A stretch of DNA of 64,000 bases from Planctomycetota bacterium (GCA_029259775.1 JAJDEN010000058.1:1-64000); one strand, 5' to 3'; shown: positions 25,851 through 35,150, counted from the first letter of the stretch. Translations and numbers: made by a program. The notes: generated from the letters alone by a model not told the origin.

Positions 25851-26207
25851 ATGATTCGCACCCTTGCCGTCCTTGGACTTCTCGCCGTCGGCGTCGCCCT
25901 GCAGGGCTGCGCGGCGGGTCCCGGTCACACACGTGCTGCGGGCGCGGGCCTCGGGGCCGCGACGGGCGCCATCATCGGCGCGGACGTCGCCGGCCGCGGC
26001 AACCGCGGCACGGGCGCGCTGCTCGGCGGCCTGCTTGGCTACGTGGTCGGCTCGGACATGGGCGACAACGTCGCGCGCGACCAGGAGCGGTGCGGCCAGC
26101 CGTGCCCCCCGCGCACGCGCAAGGTCCGGCGTCGCGTCATGCGGCCTCGTCAGGTGACCGTCTACGAGGAAGTGATCGTGGAGGAAGACGTTCCGTGCGG
26201 CCGGTAG
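25851..26207 (+). CDS. Glycine-zipper lipoprotein
   Basis: The protein has 118 residues. The lipobox ALQGC (Cys about 21) ends a signal peptide. A glycine-zipper pair follows (GAGLGAATGAIIGADVAGRGNRGTG and ALLGGLLGYVVGSDMG), as in SlyB/OsmB/YMGG-type envelope proteins, then a basic segment and a TVYEEVIVEEDVPCGR tail with cysteines. The start is ATG 25851, with GGAGG at 25836-25840, 10 nt upstream; an in-frame ATG at 25731 would place 40 non-signal-like residues first. A TACACT box is at 25776-25781. The likely site is the inner leaflet of an outer membrane. Confidence 0.85.
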   Translation: MIRTLAVLGLLAVGVALQGCAAGPGHTRAAGAGLGAATGAIIGADVAGRGNRGTGALLGGLLGYVVGSDMGDNVARDQERCGQPCPPRTRKVRRRVMRPRQVTVYEEVIVEEDVPCGR

Positions 26208-26237
26208 CGCCGCAGCACGACTGATACGTCGTCGGCG

Positions 26238-26317
26238 TCTCCCACACGACGTTCCGTCGCGCAGGGCCCATCGGGCGTAGGCGGGCCTGTGCACGCTCGC
26301 CAGCTCGCGTGCTGGCT
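26238..26317 (+). repeat. About 80-bp repeat (family B), copy 1
   Basis: It begins CTCCCACACGACGTTCCGTC and ends in GCCAGCTCGCGTGCTGGC, which forms a 6-bp hairpin; CGACG/CGTCG forms another at the left. Near-identical copies are at 59052-59132 and 59181-59260. Confidence 0.87.
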
Positions 26318-26360
26318 CGGCTGGCACATTCTGGGGTGGGCCCGCACTGCCAGCTGCATG

Positions 26361-26384
26361 TAGGGGCGGCTCATGGAGCCGCCC
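26361..26384 (+). repeat. 24-bp TAGGGGCG palindromic repeat, variant with CATGG loop
   Basis: Inner arms GGCT/AGCC with loop CATGG. This copy differs from the others at both arms and loop but keeps perfect pairing. Confidence 0.87.
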
Positions 26385-26401
26385 GCGAACCTCGTTGACG
26401 C

Positions 26402-26440
26402 GTGTCCGTGTCGGTGACGGTGTCCGTGTTCGTGTCCGTG
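26402..26440 (+). repeat. Degenerate GTGTCC hexamer array
   Basis: GTGTCC-like units with substitutions, framed by GTTGACGC on the left and GTGGGC on the right, following a 24-bp hairpin repeat exactly as at 16050-16133. Confidence 0.8.
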
Positions 26441-26486
26441 GGCAGCAGCCCACGTGATACCGTTCCCGGCCAACGGGAGCGGAACC

Positions 26487-27380
26487 ATGAGCATCGACCC
26501 TGTCACCGCCATCGACCCTGTCACCGCCATCGAACGGGTACTCGTCATCGGCGCCGGCACCATGGGCCACGGCATCGCGCACGTCGCCGCCCAAGCAGGC
26601 TGCAAGGCGTTCCTCTACGACGTCGATCCCGCCGTTGTCGAGAGCGGCCTGGGCAAGGTGAAGGCCAATCTCCAGAAGGGCGTCGATCGCGGCAAGGTCA
26701 CGCAAGAGGCGATGGACGCCGCGCTGGCGAACCTCGCTGCCGCACCGGCCGACCTGGCCGAAGCCGCCGCCGACATGGACCTCGTCGTCGAAGCCGTGCC
26801 GGAGCGCATGGAGCTCAAGCAGTCGATCTTCCAGACGCTCGGCGCTGCCTGCCCAGACCACGCGATCCTCGCTTCGAACACCTCGTCGCTGCCGGTGACG
26901 GAAATCGCCGCAGCGAGCGGCTGCCCCGAGCGCGTGCTCGGCATGCACTTCTTCAATCCGGTGCACCTGATGAAGCTGCTCGAGATCGTCAAGACCGAGC
27001 AGACGTCGGACGAGGTGCTCACGGCGGTACGCGAACTTGGCGAGCGCTGGGGCAAGACGTGCGTGGTCGTCAAGGACTCGCCCGGCTTCGCCACGAGCCG
27101 CCTGGGCCTCGTGCTCGGCCTCGAGGCCATCCGTATGGTCGAGGAGGGCGTGGCGAGCGCGCAGGACATCGACACGGCGCTCGAGCTTGGCTACCGCCAT
27201 CCGATGGGACCGCTGAAGCTCACGGATCTCGTCGGCCTCGACGTGCGTCTGGGCATCGCCGAGCACCTCGCGAACGTGCTCGACGACCGCCGCTTCGATC
27301 CGCCGCAGCTCATGCGCGATATGGTCGCGGAGGGCAAGCTCGGCAAGAAGAGCGGCCAGGGCTTCTACGACTGGTCCTAG
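26487..27380 (+). CDS. 3-hydroxyacyl-CoA dehydrogenase (3-hydroxybutyryl-CoA dehydrogenase type)
   Basis: The protein has 297 residues, close to the family's usual 280-290. The Rossmann motif GAGTMGHGIA (about 22-31) binds NAD; the catalytic His lies in GMHFFNPVHLMKLLEIV, with the SNTSSLP serine before it, and the C-terminal domain has GYRHPMGPLKLTDLVGLD. It converts L-3-hydroxyacyl-CoA to the 3-oxo form. The N-terminus carries a perfect 18-bp tandem duplication (26497-26532) encoding IDPVTAIDPVTA before the normal start of the fold. GGGAGC precedes the ATG and a TACCGT box is at 26458-26463. With the hydratase and the thiolase at 59288 it completes a beta-oxidation or butyrate-type set. Confidence 0.93.
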   Translation: MSIDPVTAIDPVTAIERVLVIGAGTMGHGIAHVAAQAGCKAFLYDVDPAVVESGLGKVKANLQKGVDRGKVTQEAMDAALANLAAAPADLAEAAADMDLVVEAVPERMELKQSIFQTLGAACPDHAILASNTSSLPVTEIAAASGCPERVLGMHFFNPVHLMKLLEIVKTEQTSDEVLTAVRELGERWGKTCVVVKDSPGFATSRLGLVLGLEAIRMVEEGVASAQDIDTALELGYRHPMGPLKLTDLVGLDVRLGIAEHLANVLDDRRFDPPQLMRDMVAEGKLGKKSGQGFYDWS

Positions 27381-27493
27381 CCGCCGATCTCCGTATCTCG
27401 GCAGGACCCGGGAATGCCGCACGATTCGCGTCCGTCCTTGATCGGCATGCGGGTGGCGCGTCCAATGCCCCCAGGTAGCGGAGATCGTGAATC

Positions 27494-29887
27494 ATGAGTA
27501 CCCCGGCCCCGTCCGTCGCCTTGGAGCCCACCGCCCTACGTTGGCGGTGTGATCCGTCCCTCTTCGAGTTCGCTACGACGGCGGAGGTGACGCCGGCCGA
27601 TACCGTGGTCGGTCAAGACGTCGCGGTCGATGCCCTGCGCTTCGGCCTCGAGACGAGCGCGCCGGGGCAAAACGTCTTCGTGCGCGGCCTGACGGGCACG
27701 GGGCGCGCCACGCTCGTGCGGCGGCTGCTGGAAACGATCCGCCCGGACTGCCCGCTGCCGTCCGATCGCGCCTACGTCTACAACTTCGCCCAGCCCGATC
27801 GGCCCCGCCTGCTGAGCCTGCCGCGCGGCCAGGCCGAGACCTTCCGCCGGCGCATGGACGCGTTCATCACGTTCATCCGCGACGACTTCGCCCAAGCGCT
27901 GGGCTCCGACGTCGTGAAGGCGCGCTCCGCGGACATCGAGCGGCAAGCCGCCGAGGACCTGCAGGAGATCGCCCGTCCATTCGAAGAGGAGCTGCGCGCC
28001 GCGGGCCTGACGATGCTCATGCTTCAGGCCGGGCCGGTGAGCCGGCAGATCATCGCGCCGCTCATCGAGGACGAGCCCGCGCCGCCGGAGCGCATCGAGA
28101 GCCTGCGCCGTGAGGGCAAGCTCACCGACGACCAGATCAAGGAGCTGGCCGAGAAGATCAGCACGTTCACCGACCGCATGCGGATCCTGGGCAAGGGCGT
28201 GCAGGAGATCCAAGATCGACGCATCGCCTCGCTCAACGAGCTGATCCAGCGCGAAGCGCATGCGCTCGTGGATGGCGCCCTCGCCTCGATCCGGAAAGAC
28301 TTCGAGGCGGCGGACACCAGCGCCTTCCTGGATGACGTCGTCGAGGACCTGCTGACGCGTCGCCTGGGCGAGCTAGGCGACGGTGGAGGCTTCTCGGAGC
28401 GCTACCGCGTCAACGTCGTGCTCAAGCACACCCTCGATGACCCGTGTCCCGTCATCGTGGAGAACGCACCCTCCGTCCAAGCGCTGCTCGGCATGATCGA
28501 CCGCTCGCTCGATCCGGACGACGACGTCTACGCCCCGCAGATGATGATTCGGGGCGGCTCCCTGCTCCGGAGCGACGGCGGCTACCTCATCGTCGAAGCG
28601 CGCGACATCCTCAGCGAGCCGGGCGCATGGAAGGCGCTCGTGCGCACGCTGCGTGGGGGACGAATCGAGCTCTCACCGCCGGACATGCCGGTGCCGTGGC
28701 AAGTGCCCGCCCTCAAGCCGGAGCCCATCCCCGTCAATCTCAAGATCGTCCTGTTGGGGGATCCTGGGCTGTACTACGCGCTCGACGCGCAGAACCCGGA
28801 TTTTCGCGATCACTTCAAGGTGCTGTCGGACTTCGAGAGCACCGTGCCGCGCGACAGCGAGGGCATGGGGTTCTACGCGACGGTGCTGGCATCCATCATC
28901 CAGCGCGAGGAACTGCTGCCCTTCGACCGGGCCGGCGTCGCGGCCCTCTGCGAGCACGGCGCACGCATCGCCGCACAAGAGGATCGTCTCACCGCACGAT
29001 TTGGCCGATTGGCCGATGTCGCGCGTGAGGCCGCCTACCTCTGCGAGAAGGGCGCCGAGCGGCTCGTGAACGCAGAGCACGTCACCCATGCGGTGCGCCG
29101 CACGAAGGCGCGCGCCGACCTGCCCGCTCGCCGCTTCCGCGAGATGATCGCGAAGGGCAAGATCCGCGTGAACACCCAAGGCAAGGCCGTCGGCGAGGTG
29201 AACGGCCTCGCGGTCATGACCGCCGGGCCGCTCACATACGGCTTCCCGAATCGCATTACGGCGACGGCGGGCGCCGGTTCGGCCGGCACGATCAGCATCG
29301 AGCGCGAAGCGGAGCTGTCGGGTGCGATCCACACGAAGGGCTTCTACATCCTTGGGGGCTTGCTGCGCTACCTGCTGAAGACGGATCACCCGCTCGCGTT
29401 CAGCGCGTCGGTCGCGTTCGAGCAGAGCTACGGCGGCATCGACGGTGACTCCGCCTCGGGGGCCGAGATGTGCTGCCTGCTCAGCGCGCTGACCGACGTG
29501 CCCATCCGCCAGGATCTCGCCATGACGGGCGCGATCGATCAGGTGGGCAACATCCTGCCCATCGGTGGCGTGAACGAGAAGATCGAGGGCTTCTACGACG
29601 CGTGCGTTGATTGCTGCGACCTGACCGGGACGCAGGGTGTGATCATCCCGCTGACGAACAAGGGCGACCTGATGTTGCGCCACGACGTCGTGGCGGCGTG
29701 CGCGGAGGGCCGGTTCCACGTCTACACGGTGGACACCATCCAAGAAGCCATGGCCCTGCTGCTCGGTCGGCCGGCGGGAACGCGCGACGCCGACGGCGCC
29801 TATGGCGAGGGATCGCTGCTGCGCCTCGCCGTCGACCGCATGCGTGCGTTCTGGGAGATGGCGATCCGCACGCGGGGTGGTGCGTAG
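27494..29887 (+). CDS. Lon-like ATP-dependent protease (AAA_32 / LonB-type)
   Basis: The protein has 797 residues. The N-terminal ATPase part has a Walker A of the form GLTGTGRATLV, with arginine where lysine is usual, then a helical insertion (about 130-270). The C-terminal Lon protease domain has the dyad serine in GDSAS (S653) and the lysine in GGVNEKIEG (K696), in the LonB style. There is no LonA N-terminal domain and no membrane segment, so this is the soluble AAA_32 'Lon-related' group, whose members handle misfolded proteins. CGGAGA sits about 10 nt before the ATG. The gene is monocistronic in appearance. Confidence 0.92.
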   Translation: MSTPAPSVALEPTALRWRCDPSLFEFATTAEVTPADTVVGQDVAVDALRFGLETSAPGQNVFVRGLTGTGRATLVRRLLETIRPDCPLPSDRAYVYNFAQPDRPRLLSLPRGQAETFRRRMDAFITFIRDDFAQALGSDVVKARSADIERQAAEDLQEIARPFEEELRAAGLTMLMLQAGPVSRQIIAPLIEDEPAPPERIESLRREGKLTDDQIKELAEKISTFTDRMRILGKGVQEIQDRRIASLNELIQREAHALVDGALASIRKDFEAADTSAFLDDVVEDLLTRRLGELGDGGGFSERYRVNVVLKHTLDDPCPVIVENAPSVQALLGMIDRSLDPDDDVYAPQMMIRGGSLLRSDGGYLIVEARDILSEPGAWKALVRTLRGGRIELSPPDMPVPWQVPALKPEPIPVNLKIVLLGDPGLYYALDAQNPDFRDHFKVLSDFESTVPRDSEGMGFYATVLASIIQREELLPFDRAGVAALCEHGARIAAQEDRLTARFGRLADVAREAAYLCEKGAERLVNAEHVTHAVRRTKARADLPARRFREMIAKGKIRVNTQGKAVGEVNGLAVMTAGPLTYGFPNRITATAGAGSAGTISIEREAELSGAIHTKGFYILGGLLRYLLKTDHPLAFSASVAFEQSYGGIDGDSASGAEMCCLLSALTDVPIRQDLAMTGAIDQVGNILPIGGVNEKIEGFYDACVDCCDLTGTQGVIIPLTNKGDLMLRHDVVAACAEGRFHVYTVDTIQEAMALLLGRPAGTRDADGAYGEGSLLRLAVDRMRAFWEMAIRTRGGA

Positions 29888-29949
29888 TCTCGTAGGGGAG
29901 ACGCTGGTGCCGTCACGCCACGGCGCAAGGTCGAACATCAGGCTGGGTA

Positions 29950-29973
29950 GGGCGGGGACAAGCCCCGCCCCTA
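29950..29973 (-). repeat. 24-bp TAGGGGCG palindromic repeat (inverted)
   Basis: Arms GGGCGGGG/CCCCGCCC around the loop CTTGT on the minus strand, between two convergent genes. The rest of the gap 29888-30016 shows only a short GTCTC/GAGAC palindrome. Confidence 0.88.
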
Positions 29974-30016
29974 CGCGGGTGCTGACGACGGCCGAGCGGG
30001 GCGCCCAGCCGAGACG

Positions 30017-31438
30017 CTACGGCAACTTCGTGATGCGGTAGATCCCGATGAAGGTCGAGACGTAGAGCGAGCCGTCCGGGGCCGTGCAGATGTCCAGCGG
30101 ATGGTTGGCGTCGCCCGTTACGACGAAGGCGGCGAACGTCGACTCGGAGTCGATGTCGACGAAGCCGTCGCCCGACATGGCGAAGCGCTCGATCGTGTGA
30201 TCCTCGTAGGTGCAGAGGAACAGGTTGTTGGCGTAGGCCGCACCCCAGGCCGTGCCGTCGTGCCAACAGAGGCCGGTCGGCACGATGACCGTCTGCCAGT
30301 TCTTGATCTTGAAGCCCGTCTCGGGCGGCGGCGGCGACCCGCCCCACTCGAAGTTCTTGCCGGCCTGAAGGAAGTTGAGTTCGTCATCCGCGGCGGGGCC
30401 GTTGTCGACGGCGAACAGGCCGCCCGCCGTCGGGTGTACCGCCATGCCGAACGTGTTGCGGATGCCGCGGCACCACTCGGGGTCCATGGGGACCGGGTTG
30501 CCGGCCGCGGCGACAGCGGGGACCGTACTGACGTCGTAGCGCAGGACCTTGCCCGCCAGACTCGTGCTGGAGTCGGCCTGGGCGTTGGCCTCCACGCCGA
30601 CGTCGCCCAAGCTGAGGAAGAGGTTGCCGGCGAGGTCGAAGACGAGTTCCCCGCCGTTGTTGATGCCCATGGGCGGCGAGACGGGCAGATCGTCGATCAT
30701 CACCGTCTCGTTCGTGCCGACGTTGCCGGCCGCCGTGTAGCGGAGCACCTGGATGCGGTCGACGGTCATCGCCATCCCGTCGCCCGGGACGCACGCAAGG
30801 ACGTAGACGTACGGCGTGTTGCTCGTGCCGAAGTCCGGCGCCAACGCCAGGCCCAGGAGGCCGTTGTGTCCGCCGTTCAGCACGTCGATTGTCGCGAACG
30901 GCGTGGCCTCGAGGCCGCTGGTCGGGTCGATCACGCGCACGTTGCCCGTGTCGACCTCGGTGAAGAACACGCGGTCGTCGCCGGCCGGCGCCACGGCGAC
31001 CTTGCCGTGCTTGACGGGTGTCATCGCCGGCGCGCTGTGGACCGTCTCGGCGACGAAGCCCGCGGCCAGGCTCTCGAATACGGCCGGGATCACGGCCACG
31101 GTCACGGTGTCGGAGGTCTGCCCGCTCGCGTTCATCGCCGTGATGACGTGCGCGGTCGTCGAGGCTTCGGCGGCCGGCGTGCCGGTGATCGTGCCCGTCG
31201 TCTGATCGAGCGTCAGCCCGCCCGGCAGGGCCGGCACGGCGGTGAACGACGACGGCGCGCCGCCGCCGATCGAGGGAACGTTGGCTGCGATGGCCGCGCC
31301 CGCGATGTACACCGCCGGATCGATGGCGTACTGCAGGTTGGACGGCGCGGCGGAAGACGAGCCGCCTCCGCCGCAAGCGGTCGTCGAGGCCAGGAACAGG
31401 AGGACGGCGGCGGCTCGGAGCGTGGGATGGAGGAACAT
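30017..31438 (-). CDS. Lipoprotein with Ig-like domain and glucose/sorbosone dehydrogenase-type beta-propeller
   Basis: The protein has 473 residues. A signal peptide ends in LASTTAC with a GGGGSSS linker. Residues about 35-115 (ALPGGLTLDQTTGTITGTP) are a putative Ig (He_PIG-type) domain. The rest is a GSDH/NHL-like propeller: NGGHNGLLGLALAPDF, NNGGELVFDLAGNLFLSLGD and RGIRNTFGMAVHP are characteristic blades of PQQ-dependent sugar dehydrogenase-like proteins. The expected loop cysteines are few, so PQQ binding is uncertain. It is the last gene of a three-gene minus-strand unit with the DUF1501 and DUF1800 genes; all three are exported. Confidence 0.87.
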   Translation of the reverse strand: MFLHPTLRAAAVLLFLASTTACGGGGSSSAAPSNLQYAIDPAVYIAGAAIAANVPSIGGGAPSSFTAVPALPGGLTLDQTTGTITGTPAAEASTTAHVITAMNASGQTSDTVTVAVIPAVFESLAAGFVAETVHSAPAMTPVKHGKVAVAPAGDDRVFFTEVDTGNVRVIDPTSGLEATPFATIDVLNGGHNGLLGLALAPDFGTSNTPYVYVLACVPGDGMAMTVDRIQVLRYTAAGNVGTNETVMIDDLPVSPPMGINNGGELVFDLAGNLFLSLGDVGVEANAQADSSTSLAGKVLRYDVSTVPAVAAAGNPVPMDPEWCRGIRNTFGMAVHPTAGGLFAVDNGPAADDELNFLQAGKNFEWGGSPPPPETGFKIKNWQTVIVPTGLCWHDGTAWGAAYANNLFLCTYEDHTIERFAMSGDGFVDIDSESTFAAFVVTGDANHPLDICTAPDGSLYVSTFIGIYRITKLP

Positions 31439-31473
31439 CGGGGGATGACCCTTTCAGGCGGACGAACCGTCAG

Positions 31474-32772
31474 CTAGACATAGTTGAGGGTCGTGTTGAT
31501 GTCCTGGGTCTCGGGGAACACGGGTGCCGCGCTCTGGCCCATGTGGTTGGCGACGGCTTCCTTGAAGATGTCGCGGTAGTCGAGGCCGTAGCCGAGCCAG
31601 TTGTTGTCGGCGATGTCGGACTCGGTGACGGGCGGGCCGTAGAGACCCTTGTTCACGCCTCCGCCCAGGGCGAAGAACATGTTGCCGTGGCCGTGGTCCG
31701 TGCCGTTGGAGCCGTTCTCGAAGTTGCGGCGGCCGAACTCGCTCGAGATCAGGATCAGCATGTCGTTCCACACACCGAGCGCCTTGCACTCGTCGGCGAA
31801 GACACCGATGCCTTGGTCCAGGCGCGCGATGAGATTGGCCATGTTGCCGGCCTCGTTGCCCTGGTTGCCGTGCGTATCCCAACCACCGACGCCGGTCATG
31901 AAGATCTGCGTCTCGAATCCGCCGCGAATCAGCATCGCGGCGTCCCGGATGTAGCGGCCCGGGGAGTTCGTCGGATAGAGGTCTGCGAACGGTGAACCCG
32001 TGCCGTCATCCAGGTAGTCACCAACCGCCTGCTGGATCTGGTCCGTGAGTTGGACACCCTGATTGAGGGCGTTCTTGGCTTCTGTGGTGAGCGTGTCGCC
32101 GGAGTAGCTCTGCAGCACGTTCGCCAGAGCCGCCAATCGGTGCTGGTGGTCCTCGGTCGAGATGCTGCGGCTCTGGAAGTCGAAGCCCGACAGCGATCCC
32201 GCCATGAACGGGTTCGTCGATCCGCCCTCGAACTCCAGCGGCCGGCCGAGGCCGATCGCCGCCGCACCCATGGGCGTGGGCGCGTAGTTGTCGGCGTAGC
32301 GGGCGATCCATCCGCTCTCGGAGATACCGAGCGGATCGAACTCGTCGCGCACGCCCCAGCTGTGGACGTCCTGGCTGATGAAGTGACTGAGGTTGGCGCT
32401 CGGGTAGCCGACCATCCGGAACGCGGCGCCATCGCCGTCGTTGAAGATCTGCGCGACGTTCGCCAAGCTCGGATGGAGCTTGTAGCCGGTCTCGCCGATG
32501 TCCAGCGCGTTGGCTTCCTGGATCGCGATGGTCGAACGGCGTGCGTAGTACGCGTTGTTGCCCGTCGGTACCAGCAGGCTGAGCCCGTCGTAGCCGCCGT
32601 AGGCGAACAGCGACAGGATGCGCTTGTGGTTCGTCAACGGAGCACCCGTCGCGGTGGGCAGCAAGCCCTTGCCGAACGGGCCGAGGGCGGCCAGGCCGGC
32701 ACCCGCGAGGGTGTAGCGAAGGATGTCACGACGGGTGACGCTCTTGGGAAGATGGTTGGTACGCTTGCACAT
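31474..32772 (-). CDS. DUF1501 family Tat-exported protein
   Basis: The protein has 432 residues. The N-terminus has a twin-arginine signal, SVTRRDILRYTLAGAGLAALG (read about residues 11-30). The body has the DUF1501 features FAYGGYDGLSLLVP, GGWDTHGNQG and SSEFGRR, and resembles alkaline-phosphatase-like sulfatases. GGAAGGG precedes the ATG at 32772, favouring it over an upstream ATG that lies inside the previous gene. DUF1501 and DUF1800 proteins are regularly adjacent in planctomycetes and proteobacteria; their joint function is unknown. Confidence 0.92.
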   Translation of the reverse strand: MCKRTNHLPKSVTRRDILRYTLAGAGLAALGPFGKGLLPTATGAPLTNHKRILSLFAYGGYDGLSLLVPTGNNAYYARRSTIAIQEANALDIGETGYKLHPSLANVAQIFNDGDGAAFRMVGYPSANLSHFISQDVHSWGVRDEFDPLGISESGWIARYADNYAPTPMGAAAIGLGRPLEFEGGSTNPFMAGSLSGFDFQSRSISTEDHQHRLAALANVLQSYSGDTLTTEAKNALNQGVQLTDQIQQAVGDYLDDGTGSPFADLYPTNSPGRYIRDAAMLIRGGFETQIFMTGVGGWDTHGNQGNEAGNMANLIARLDQGIGVFADECKALGVWNDMLILISSEFGRRNFENGSNGTDHGHGNMFFALGGGVNKGLYGPPVTESDIADNNWLGYGLDYRDIFKEAVANHMGQSAAPVFPETQDINTTLNYV

Positions 32773-32789
32773 GGTGTTGTTCCCTTCCT

Positions 32790-34661
32790 CTAGCGCGTCT
32801 GGTACGTGGGGTGTTGGGCGAGGATCCATAGCAGGCCCCGGACTCGGTTTTCGGCCTCGGAGGCATCGCCCACGGGGTCGAAGGGATCAGGGGTCACGAC
32901 GCCGCTGCTGTTGCGCTCGGTGTCGAGGTACGTGATGCACTCCGTGCGCTCGGCAGCCGAGAGCTGCACGTTGAGGCGCGTGGCCAACGAGTCGACCGTG
33001 GCGGCGGATGCCGCGTCGGGTGCGGGCAGGAGCTGCAGGGCGGTGATGCCCAGTTCGTTCTGGCCGCCCTGCGACTGTTCTGTCAGGTAGTTCAGCAGAT
33101 TGGCGCGATCCACCATCCCCTGCGCGGACAGCCACTGCGTGCCGCCGGGCCAGCCATCGACCGTCGGCGGCTGCGTCGGGCGGTGCCCCATGAGACGTAG
33201 CGACGTGTCGATGGTGTTCGGGGAGCCAACGAGGTTCGTCGCTCGCATGAAGCCCGTCACGTGCTCGAGGGGGCCCTTCACGAAGCCCGTCTTGGCCTTC
33301 GCCGAGAAGAAGGCCTCGCTCCGGAACATCTTCATGAGCACCGGCTTGAGCTCCCAGCCGCCTGCGCGCAGGTCGTTGGCGAGCTCGTTGATCACGTTCT
33401 GCGGCGGGGTCTCGTACATGAAGTACTCGAGCAACGCGCGGAGGATCCACTGCGCGACACGATTGACGCCGGTGCCGGCTTCATCCGTCGTGAGGACGAT
33501 GTCGACCATGCGCTCGTAGTCGTCCGTCTCCCCGTCGCCCGGCGTCTGCGCAGGGATGGTCTGCCCCAGCACGACCTTCGGCTCGTGGTCGTGCCGGCTC
33601 GCGTCGAACGTGATGAAGCTCTTGCCCGAGACCTGGTCGAAGCGCTGCCGGTAGCCCGTGAAGGCGCGCGCGGCCGCTACGATGTCGGCCTGCGTGTACT
33701 CGATGTCCACACCGAGGCAGAAGAGCTCGAAGAACTCGCGGCCGAAGTTCTCGTTCGGCGCGCTGTCCTGGTTGCTGATGCCGTCGAGCCACACGAGCAT
33801 GGCGCTGTCGCGCGTCATGTCGATCAGCAGCTGGCGCAGGTTGCCGGCGCCTTGCTTGCGCCAGAGATTCACGTGGTCGATGTAGTAGTGCGTGTTCGAT
33901 CCGCTCAGCACGGTCGTCGCGGCGGCGAAGTGATCATGCAGCTTGAACGCCAGGTTCTCCTGGAACGGGTTGTCGTTGAGCATGATCATGTACAGCCACC
34001 AACGGGCCAGGTCGGTCTCCGAGGGGAAGTCACCGGTCGGGTCGTTCATGTCGACCAGGTAGGTGTTCTTCGCGTCGGTCTCGAGCAGGGTCGTGTCGGC
34101 GAACGTCGTCATCGTGTCGATGTAGGTCGAGAGACCGCTCGTGTTGATCTGGTCGTAGTGCGACTGGCTGAACCCAAAGTGCGTGCGGTCGAGGAAATGG
34201 CGGATGTCGGCGTCCGTGATGCCCTGCTTGGGGGCAAGCGACTTCTCCTCGGCCCACATCACCTCGATGTTGACCATCGTGACCGCGTCGCCCGAGCCGT
34301 TCGATGCGGTGATCTCGTAGTCCTGCGCCGCGGCGGGCGCCGTGGGCATGCCCGTGATGGAACCGTCGACGCCCAGCGTCAGTCCCGCGGGGAGCGTCGG
34401 ACTGCTGATCCAGGTGTCGGGGTCACCGCCGGTGTAGGCGGGCATGTTGGGCACGATCACGGCGTCGGTGCGGTACATGACCGGCGACGAATCGTAGGAG
34501 AGGTTCTGCGGCGCGTTGGCGGGCGGTCCGCCGCCGCCTCCGCCGCCGCAGGCCGTCATCAGGCCCGCGCAAGCGAGGAGCAGAAGTACCGCTGTCGTCA
34601 GCGACGCGACGCTGTTCGCGCGTCCGTCCTGCGAACGCGGGGGGAGCGTTCTGGCATGCAT
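32790..34661 (-). CDS. DUF1800 family lipoprotein with Ig-like domain
   Basis: The protein has 623 residues. The signal peptide ends in LMTACGGGGGGG. A putative Ig (He_PIG) domain (about 52-135; LPAGLTLGVDGSITGMPTAP) is shared in style with the propeller protein of the same operon. DUF1800 follows: HFLDRTHFGFS, the DNPFQENLAFKLHDHF motif, NENFGREFFELFCLG and the FTGYR segment. GGAGG lies about 7 nt before the ATG at 34661. It is the first gene of the operon with DUF1501 (17-bp gap) and the GSDH-like gene. Probably located in the envelope. Confidence 0.92.
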   Translation of the reverse strand: MHARTLPPRSQDGRANSVASLTTAVLLLLACAGLMTACGGGGGGGPPANAPQNLSYDSSPVMYRTDAVIVPNMPAYTGGDPDTWISSPTLPAGLTLGVDGSITGMPTAPAAAQDYEITASNGSGDAVTMVNIEVMWAEEKSLAPKQGITDADIRHFLDRTHFGFSQSHYDQINTSGLSTYIDTMTTFADTTLLETDAKNTYLVDMNDPTGDFPSETDLARWWLYMIMLNDNPFQENLAFKLHDHFAAATTVLSGSNTHYYIDHVNLWRKQGAGNLRQLLIDMTRDSAMLVWLDGISNQDSAPNENFGREFFELFCLGVDIEYTQADIVAAARAFTGYRQRFDQVSGKSFITFDASRHDHEPKVVLGQTIPAQTPGDGETDDYERMVDIVLTTDEAGTGVNRVAQWILRALLEYFMYETPPQNVINELANDLRAGGWELKPVLMKMFRSEAFFSAKAKTGFVKGPLEHVTGFMRATNLVGSPNTIDTSLRLMGHRPTQPPTVDGWPGGTQWLSAQGMVDRANLLNYLTEQSQGGQNELGITALQLLPAPDAASAATVDSLATRLNVQLSAAERTECITYLDTERNSSGVVTPDPFDPVGDASEAENRVRGLLWILAQHPTYQTR

Positions 34662-35150
34662 CCTATGCCTCCGGGTTCGGGCCCTGTGGTGTCGGCGCGC
34701 GGCGGTCGTTCAGACGACCTCGCGTCGGCATGGCGGGAGCCCTTGCGATGGGTGGTGAGCCCTTGGCGATGGGGTGGTGTGTCGTGTCCGTTCGTAGACC
34801 GTCGGCGTGCTTCGCGGCAGGTTGCGATGCGTGGGTGCTGGCGATCGTCGTACGGCTCACCCTCGGGCCCCGGTAGAACCCCCCGGTGGCGTGCCGCACA
34901 TGCATAGACATACCCGACATGGGTCGGACGGGTTTCTCTGCAATCGGGGAAAGGACATGGGGCACGTGGTGGGGAGCCGGCGGAGTTCGAGGTAGTTCCT
35001 TCCGCCCGTCCCATGGGCCCAGATGCGTCCTTCGACATGCGGCGTGAGCGGCATGAGGGGAAAGGTGACGGCGGTCTTCATTCCTTAACGAGTTGCCCGA
35101 AATCCGGCCGGAGAGCACGGCTCGGGCGGCCGCCCGTAGACTCTTCGGCC
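34662..35150. other. 489-bp intergenic region without a recognisable gene
   Basis: It separates the divergent DUF1800 operon and the aminopeptidase gene. Reading frames here are short and have no ribosome binding site or family motif. I see GGAGG at about 34668-34672 serving the DUF1800 gene, a small CCGAC/GTCGG inverted repeat near 34914-34926, and the TAGACT box at 35137-35142 for the plus-strand gene. It presumably holds both promoters; nothing else is supported. Confidence 0.6.

Noticed and set aside
24678-27422. 914-residue minus-strand open frame across the hydratase, glycine-zipper and 3-hydroxyacyl-CoA dehydrogenase genes
   Set aside because: It is antisense to three well-supported genes and crosses two intergenic repeat regions, so it cannot be a single gene.
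30101-31477. 458-residue plus-strand open frame opposite the GSDH-like gene
   Set aside because: Repetitive Arg/Asp/Val composition without motifs; the minus-strand product has recognisable domains and a signal peptide.
33261-34907. 548-residue plus-strand open frame opposite the DUF1800 gene
   Set aside because: There is no ribosome binding site, and Val/Arg/Asp-rich composition is typical of reverse-strand shadows; DUF1800 motifs are certain on the minus strand.
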